Assembly: GCA_030426265.1 (NCBI GenBank)
Contig: JAUHYP010000001.1
Span: forward strand, 124,001-188,000
Origin: Gammaproteobacteria bacterium
GTDB taxonomy: Bacteria > Pseudomonadota > Gammaproteobacteria > Xanthomonadales > SZUA-36
Length of the DNA: 64,000 bases
Direction: 5' to 3'
Shown here: one piece after another, positions 58,814 to 64,000 of the stretch
Layout: the number at the start of each line of letters is the position of its first letter
How positions within the stretch are numbered: the stretch's first letter is position 1
Notes under the pieces: generated by a model
Told to the model about the DNA's origin: nothing
The model's input: only the letters and a program-made list of their open reading frames with translations
Database searches by the model: none
Translations under genes and position numbers: made by a program

Positions 58814-61800
58814 AGAAGGGACTCATTCATCTCACGCCTGCCTGCCTGCTCGCCGCCCTGCTGGTGGCCGGCCAGGCCGCGGCCGCCAGCAAGGTTCGCG
58901 ACGGCGGCAAGGTCCGCTCAGGCACCGCCCGCTACATCGTGCTGCTGGACGCGCCTTCGCTGGTCGACGAAGTTAGCGACCTGCGCGCCGCCGCCGACAC
59001 GCTGCAGGCCTCGCGCGCGGGCGCACCGCCCGCCCGCCTGGACCTCAAGACCGACCAGGCCCGCGCCCTGCGCCTCGAGATCGACGCCCGCTTCGAAAGC
59101 TTCAAAGGTGAAATGGCCGCCCGGCTGGGGCGGGACGTTCAAACCATCAACCGTTACGACACCGCCATCAACGGCTTTTCCGCCGACCTGTCGGGCGCGG
59201 AAGCCCGCAACCTGGCGAAAATGGCCGGCGTTCGCTCCGTGGAGCTCGACCCGCACTTCAAGCTCGAGACCGACGCCGGCCCCAGCTGGCTGGGCGCGGC
59301 GCGGATCTGGGCCGGCGAAGGCAACCTGGATCCCAACCGCGGCGAAGGCGTGGTCATCGGCGTCATCGACTCCGGCGTGAACTGGGACCATCCCTCCTTC
59401 CAGGACCCCGGCGAGGGACAGCCCCAGAACTCCGGTCTCTACGACCACGAGAACCCCTTCGGCCAGAACCTGGGGCTGTGTTCCCTGGCGGAGGTCGAAT
59501 GCAACGACAAGCTGGTGGGCGTGTACGACTTCGTCGTGGACGACGCCAACACCACGGTGGTCGAAGAGAACACCAACGGCCGTGACAACGGCACCCACGG
59601 CGCACACACGGCGTCGACCGCGGCGGGTAACCCGGTGCAGTTTTCCCTGGCCAACGGCGAGCCGGTGCAGATCTCCGGTGTCGCTCCGAATGCCAATATC
59701 GTCTCCTACCGCGTCTGTTACGCGGGCGACCCGAACGACTTCGATGACGATGCCTGCCAGGGCTCGGCCATCCTCGACGCCATCGACCAGGCGGTCGCCG
59801 ACGGCGTGGACGTGATCAACTATTCCATCGGTGGCGGTCCCTCCGACCCGTGGATCTCGTCGGACTCGCTGGCGTTCCTCAACGCCGTCCAGGCGGGCAT
59901 CTTCGTGGTCACTTCCGCGGGCAACGACGGCCCGGAATCAGGCAGCGTGGGACGTCCGGCCAATGCGCCGTGGATCACCGCCGTGGGCAACGCTACGCAC
60001 AACCGGCGTTTCGCCACGGTCCTGAATGCGAACCAGGGCGGCGCCACGACGCCTCCCGGCCAGATCGTCGGCACCAGCCTGACCGAGGACGCCCTCCCGC
60101 AGGTGCCCATCGTGCACGCGCGTGATTTCGGCAACGCCCTGTGCGGCAGTGGGGCGGCGGCCAGCGCCGTGCCGAGTTGCAACAGCAACACCAGCGCCAG
60201 CAACCCCTTCGCGCCGGGCACGTTCAACGGTGAAATCGTGGTGTGTGACCGCGGCACCTACGGCCGCATCGAGAAGGGTTTGAACCTGAAGCTGGCCGGA
60301 GCGGGCGGTTACGTGCTGGCCAACACCGATTCGGACGGCGAGGTGACCGAGGCGGACCTGCACTGTCTGCCCACGACCCACGTGGGTGACGCCGACGGTG
60401 ACCGTCTGCGCACCTGGCTGGGCAGCGGCGCCAACCACCAGGCCTCCCTGACCGGCTTCGACTTCCGCTACGACGACAGTTTCGGGGACCGGATGAGCCT
60501 GACCTCCAGCCGCGGTCCCAACCCGACCCCGGCCGAGGACGTGCTCAAGCCCAACCTGATCGCGCCCGGCGAGAAGATCATCGCGGCCGGCGTCGACGGT
60601 TCCGAGGTCATCGTGTTGACCGGCACCTCCATGGCCTCGCCCCACGTCGCCGGCGCCGCCGCGCTGATGCTGGGCGTCAACCCGGACCTGACGCCGACCC
60701 AGGTCGCCTCCATCCTTGAGCTCACGGCGACCGACGCCAACGCCAAGGACGAAAACCTCGGCCCCACGACGCATTTCGATACCGGCGCCGGGCGCCCGCG
60801 TCTGTTCGAGGCCGCCACGGCCGGCCTGTATCTCGAGGAATCGGTCATCAACTTCCTGGCCGCCGACCCCTTCGACGGCGGCGAGCCGAAAGACCTCAAC
60901 CTCGCGACGCTCACGGACACGCACTGCCGGGTGAGCTGTACCTTCACGCGCACGGTCGGTTCCCTGGCCAGCGGCCGCACCTGGACCGCCAGCACCAGCG
61001 GCTTCCCGGACGGCGTGGTGGTGAACGTCGTGCCGCAGAGCTTTACGTTGAGCGGGGACCAGACCCGACAGATCCAGATCGAAGTCGACTGGTCCAACGC
61101 CGAAGTGGGCGGTTCCTGGGTGTTCGGCAAGGTGCACTTCAGCGCGAACGGTTATCCCCAGGCGACGATGCCCGTGTCGGCTTTCGCCTCCATCGGCGAC
61201 CTGCCGCTGGAATGGGACGTGCCGACGAACCTGTCCTCGGGCTTCCAGGACTTCCAGCTCTCCGGACTGGCCGAGTTGAGCCGTGCGAGTTTCCGTTCCG
61301 GCGGCCTGCAGGAAGCGGAACGTTTCGAGTTCGGCCTCGTCGAGGATCCGACGGAAAACGATCCCTACGACGGAAACGGCACCGCCACGATGCTGTTCGA
61401 CGTGTCGGGCGACGCGCTGTGGCTGCATGCCGAAACCCTGGCCTCCGCCTCCGCGGACGTCGACCTGTTCGTCGGCTACGACGCCGACGGTGACGGCCGC
61501 GCCGAGGCCAGCGAAGAAGTCTGCGCCAGCGTGACGCCGGATGACATCGAGTTCTGCGACATCTTCACGCCCGAGCAGGGCGTGTGGTGGGTGCTGGTCC
61601 AGAACTGGGACGACGGTTTCCCCAATTCCAACCCCGTCCAGCAGGTGGCCGTACTGACCACGCTGATCGACGACGATGATGATTCGCGGTTGGTGGCGAC
61701 CGGTCCCGGCCGCGCCGACCGGCTGGACGACATCAACGTCCGCCTGAGCTGGGACAACGTGTCCGAGCCGGCCGGCCGGACCCTGTACGGCGCCGTCGGC

Positions 61801-63000
61801 ATCGGCAGTTCCGCCAACAGTGGCATCGACGTGGGCGTCATCCCGGTGGTGCTGCGACGTGTCGGCATCGCCGACCCCGTGACACGGGCCCTTGCGGACG
61901 GCGAGGAAACGGCCTTCGCCCTGCGTGCCGGCACCTCCCACGAGATGTTGTTCATCGACGTGCCGCCGAACACCACGGGACTGACCGTGAACGTCGCCGG
62001 GGCCAACGCCAACCAGAACAATGGCCTGGAACTGGAACTGATCCGGGTGCCGTTCAACCAGGCCTTCGGCAGCGCGCCGCAGGCCGCGCCGATTCCCGGC
62101 AACATCGCGCCGGCCGTCACGGACTCCGGCAGCAATGGCCAGGGCCCGTCGGCGACCATCAGCAACTCGGTGGCTTCCGGTCGCTGGTACGTCGTGGTGA
62201 ACAACACGGCCACCAACCCCGCCTCGGTGCGGGTCACGGCCGACCTGAACGTGAATGCGCCGCAGACGACGCCCACGCCGTACGACCGCCTGGGTGGACT
62301 CTGGGAGCCTGCGCGCGCCGGTGAAACCTCGATCAACCAGGGTTTCGATTTCAGCCCGGCCGGCAACTCACGGGCCTTCGTCTGGTACACCTACGACCAG
62401 GACGGTTCCGCCACGTGGTACATCGCCAACACGGCCAACACCGACGAGGCGGTCTGGACCGCGGACCTGCTCCGGTTCACCAACGACGGCGCGGTGCAGC
62501 AGTTCACCCCGGTGGGAACGGTGTCCGTCACCCTGCTCAGCGCCGACGACGCGATCCTGGGCTGGACGCTGTTCGGCGAGTCCGGCAGCGACCGCCTGAA
62601 GCCGCTGACACGGCGCTGCCCGCCGGGACGGAACTCCTTCCTGGGACTCTGGTATCGCGGCCAGGACGGCCTGGGCGGGGCCAGCGTGCTGGCGGACAAC
62701 ACCCAGGCGTTCATCCACTACCTGTACGACGGCAACGGCGTTCCGCGCTGGCTGCTGGCCGCCGGACCCTTCGGCACGGCCCAGGAGATGGACCTGCTGC
62801 AGTACACGGGTTATTGCGCGAGCTGTGACGGCAGCGGAACGGCCACGTCCGAGGCGGTGGGTGTCATGAGCTTCACGGTGGGCAACAACACCACCGGCCA
62901 GTGGGACCTGGAGTACAATTTCCTGCCGCCGGCGACCGGCAGCGCGCTGCGTTCAGATGACGTCATCAAGCTGACCGACACCCTGGCCTGCCCGAACTGA
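58810..63000 (+). CDS. Large secreted subtilisin-like serine protease (S8) with PA and C-terminal beta domains
   Basis: A 1396-residue protein. After a signal peptide (about residues 1-25, ending QAAAA) comes an I9-type propeptide (about 35-165), then the S8 domain with catalytic Asp in IGVIDSGVNWDHPSF, His in NGTHGAHTAST and Ser in TGTSMASPHVAGAAAL. A PA domain insert reads NGEIVVCDRGTYGRIEKG. C-terminal beta domains follow, the last two (about residues 1160-1390) being repeats of a GLW...WY module shared with the GH5 enzyme. It is probably exported and degrades protein for nutrition. ATG 58810 overlaps gor by 4 bases, an odd coupling for a secreted enzyme. Confidence 0.92.
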   Translation: MKKGLIHLTPACLLAALLVAGQAAAASKVRDGGKVRSGTARYIVLLDAPSLVDEVSDLRAAADTLQASRAGAPPARLDLKTDQARALRLEIDARFESFKGEMAARLGRDVQTINRYDTAINGFSADLSGAEARNLAKMAGVRSVELDPHFKLETDAGPSWLGAARIWAGEGNLDPNRGEGVVIGVIDSGVNWDHPSFQDPGEGQPQNSGLYDHENPFGQNLGLCSLAEVECNDKLVGVYDFVVDDANTTVVEENTNGRDNGTHGAHTASTAAGNPVQFSLANGEPVQISGVAPNANIVSYRVCYAGDPNDFDDDACQGSAILDAIDQAVADGVDVINYSIGGGPSDPWISSDSLAFLNAVQAGIFVVTSAGNDGPESGSVGRPANAPWITAVGNATHNRRFATVLNANQGGATTPPGQIVGTSLTEDALPQVPIVHARDFGNALCGSGAAASAVPSCNSNTSASNPFAPGTFNGEIVVCDRGTYGRIEKGLNLKLAGAGGYVLANTDSDGEVTEADLHCLPTTHVGDADGDRLRTWLGSGANHQASLTGFDFRYDDSFGDRMSLTSSRGPNPTPAEDVLKPNLIAPGEKIIAAGVDGSEVIVLTGTSMASPHVAGAAALMLGVNPDLTPTQVASILELTATDANAKDENLGPTTHFDTGAGRPRLFEAATAGLYLEESVINFLAADPFDGGEPKDLNLATLTDTHCRVSCTFTRTVGSLASGRTWTASTSGFPDGVVVNVVPQSFTLSGDQTRQIQIEVDWSNAEVGGSWVFGKVHFSANGYPQATMPVSAFASIGDLPLEWDVPTNLSSGFQDFQLSGLAELSRASFRSGGLQEAERFEFGLVEDPTENDPYDGNGTATMLFDVSGDALWLHAETLASASADVDLFVGYDADGDGRAEASEEVCASVTPDDIEFCDIFTPEQGVWWVLVQNWDDGFPNSNPVQQVAVLTTLIDDDDDSRLVATGPGRADRLDDINVRLSWDNVSEPAGRTLYGAVGIGSSANSGIDVGVIPVVLRRVGIADPVTRALADGEETAFALRAGTSHEMLFIDVPPNTTGLTVNVAGANANQNNGLELELIRVPFNQAFGSAPQAAPIPGNIAPAVTDSGSNGQGPSATISNSVASGRWYVVVNNTATNPASVRVTADLNVNAPQTTPTPYDRLGGLWEPARAGETSINQGFDFSPAGNSRAFVWYTYDQDGSATWYIANTANTDEAVWTADLLRFTNDGAVQQFTPVGTVSVTLLSADDAILGWTLFGESGSDRLKPLTRRCPPGRNSFLGLWYRGQDGLGGASVLADNTQAFIHYLYDGNGVPRWLLAAGPFGTAQEMDLLQYTGYCASCDGSGTATSEAVGVMSFTVGNNTTGQWDLEYNFLPPATGSALRSDDVIKLTDTLACPN

Positions 63001-63010
63001 GTCGGGAAAC

Positions 63011-63038
63011 GCGGGGCGGAGCGAAACCTCCGCCCCGC
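63011..63038. terminator. Intergenic G+C hairpin between convergent genes, no T tract
   Basis: GCGGGGCGGAG (63011-63021) pairs exactly with CTCCGCCCCGC (63028-63038) around CGAAAC. It lies between the stop codons of the S8 protease and kmo. It lacks a T run on either strand, so it may be a Rho-type or bidirectional stop or only a 3' stability stem. Confidence 0.55.
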
Positions 63039-63040
63039 CG

Positions 63041-64000
63041 TCAGTCGGCCGGGTCCGGCAAGGGCTCCAGTCGCCCGGTGACCAGCCGGTCGGCTTCACC
63101 GAAATCCACCTCCTCCAGGGTTCCCACGCCCTGGAGCAGCGTGTCCAGGATGTCGGCCTGGATCTCGCCGCGTCGGTAAGCCTCGGCGTAGGGTCCGCGG
63201 TGGAACATCACCAGCGAATAGCGGGGCACGAAGCGGTCGCCGTGGCGCCGCTCCAGTTCGTGTTCGAGCTTCTTGCGCAACAGGAACACGGGGTCGCGGA
63301 CCGCGGCCCGCATCACCTGGTAGTTTTCCAGCGCCATGTCAGCGATGGCTTCGGCCTGCGGCCGGCGCTCGGCTTCGAAGCGCGCGAACACGTCGTCCCA
63401 GTCACGGTCGTCGTCCTCCAGCAGGCGCAGCAGCGCGACGCAGTCCTCGAACGCGGCGTTCATGCCCTGGCCGTGGAAGGGAACGATGGCGTGCGCGGCG
63501 TCACCGAGCAGCAGCGCCTCGCCGCCGATGCGCCAACGCCGGCAGCGCACGGTGCCGAGCAGGCCCACGGGGTGCGTGGCGAAGTCCTCGCGCAGCCGGG
63601 GAATCAGCGGTACCGCGTCGGGAAACTGCAACTGGAAGAAATCGAGCTGGTGCACCCAGTCGCCCAGGCGCTCGAAGGAGACATCACCGTTGCGCGGCAG
63701 GAACAGGGTGCCGGTAAAACTGGCGTCGTCGTTGGGCAGGGCGATCATCATGAAGCCGCCGCGCGGCCAGATGTGCAGGCAGCGCGGATCCAGGGCGAAA
63801 CCGCCGTCGGCCGCGGGTGGCATGCCCAGTTCGAGGTAGCCATGGTCAAGCAGTTCCTCGCTGACGCCCAGGCCGGCCCGCTCGTCCATGGCGCGTCGCA
63901 GGGCGGAACCCCCGCCATCGGCGCCGATGAGGACCTCCCAGGCCTCTTCGCGGCCATCCGCAAGCTGCAGCCGCTTCCCCGCCCAGTCCACCCCGTCGAG
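63041..64000 (-). CDS. kmo: Kynurenine 3-monooxygenase, C-terminal part (start outside window)
   Basis: A FAD-dependent aromatic hydroxylase read from the window edge on the minus strand. It has the family's second FAD motif region EALLLGDAAHAIVPFHGQGM and the KMO-type C-terminal helix (FLLRKKLEHELERRHGDRFVPRYSLVMFHRGPYAEA, in two parts) that is lacking in other hydroxylases. It hydroxylates kynurenine in the eukaryotic-like tryptophan-to-quinolinate route found in Xanthomonadales and some other bacteria. The N-terminal FAD motif lies outside the window. Confidence 0.92.
   Translation of the reverse strand, partial: LDGVDWAGKRLQLADGREEAWEVLIGADGGGSALRRAMDERAGLGVSEELLDHGYLELGMPPAADGGFALDPRCLHIWPRGGFMMIALPNDDASFTGTLFLPRNGDVSFERLGDWVHQLDFFQLQFPDAVPLIPRLREDFATHPVGLLGTVRCRRWRIGGEALLLGDAAHAIVPFHGQGMNAAFEDCVALLRLLEDDDRDWDDVFARFEAERRPQAEAIADMALENYQVMRAAVRDPVFLLRKKLEHELERRHGDRFVPRYSLVMFHRGPYAEAYRRGEIQADILDTLLQGVGTLEEVDFGEADRLVTGRLEPLPDPAD

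Noticed and set aside
59938-61941. Minus-strand open frame of 667 codons inside the S8 protease
   Set aside because: Shadow of the protease; composition is that of a reverse frame and no family is recognisable.

Overview
The window is dense, G+C-rich chromosomal DNA (about two thirds G+C by eye) with short intergenic gaps, many 1-4 base start/stop overlaps and frequent GTG/TTG starts. The gene set (Kdo kinase, heptosyltransferase-type GT9, BtuB and other TonB receptors, MnmC, CbpA/CbpM, a Ccm system I cluster) points to a Gram-negative gammaproteobacterium. The shared C-terminal domain of the secreted enzymes and the kynurenine 3-monooxygenase suggest a Xanthomonadales/Wenzhouxiangellaceae-like lineage; that placement is inference. 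No tRNA, rRNA, insertion sequence, prophage or CRISPR array was seen.

Layout. 1-2.8 kb: end of nirS (cytochrome cd1 nitrite reductase), a porin-like protein and a cysteine-poor Crp/Fnr regulator of DNR type. 3.1-7.5 kb: ferritin-like/VIT1 iron transporter, MFS permease, SYLF lipoprotein-like protein and a PadR/HAAS pair. 7.7-13.4 kb: Fur-box-controlled siderophore receptor with a PepSY membrane protein and a 58-residue two-helix protein, then a secreted GH5 glycosidase. 13.5-18.1 kb: cbpA-cbpM-purT and an arsenic operon (arsR-arsC-acr3-DUF1289) with a perfect palindrome on its promoter. 18.1-25.98 kb: arginine deiminase, cyclase/TPR protein, BON-LysM protein, YidB-like protein, mnmC, and small membrane proteins. 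26-31.3 kb: a long perfect inverted repeat, a cobalamin riboswitch, btuB and an ATP-pyrophosphatase, then an SDR protein and an unknown secreted protein.

31.5-38.3 kb: a PhoB-type promoter in front of a metallophosphoesterase and a GT4 glycosyltransferase, which together look like the PlcP/Agt phosphate-starvation lipid-remodelling pair; then LPS-core genes, a GNAT, an SPFH protein with a tiny ribbon-helix-helix partner, and a beta-propeller protein. 38.3-45.9 kb: a DgcN-like protein, a putrescine-type aminotransferase and a PuuD-like hydrolase, a SulP-STAS-cNMP transporter, and two paralogous uncharacterised FELET-motif membrane proteins. 45.9-48.2 kb: a lower-G+C islet with a ParE/RelE toxin-antitoxin pair and orphan genes. 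48.3-64 kb: suhB and trmJ with overlapping divergent start codons, a candidate structured RNA, the full ccmABCDEFGHI cluster, glutathione reductase, a very large secreted subtilisin and the start-truncated kmo.

How the parts work together. The Ccm cluster can supply the haem c of NirS, and the DNR-like regulator probably controls nir expression. Fur, B12-riboswitch, Pho-box and ArsR signals give four independent nutrient or stress switches, each next to its expected effector genes. The best candidates for under-described biology are the FELET membrane protein pair, the structured RNA locus downstream of trmJ, and the Pho-controlled lipid-remodelling pair.
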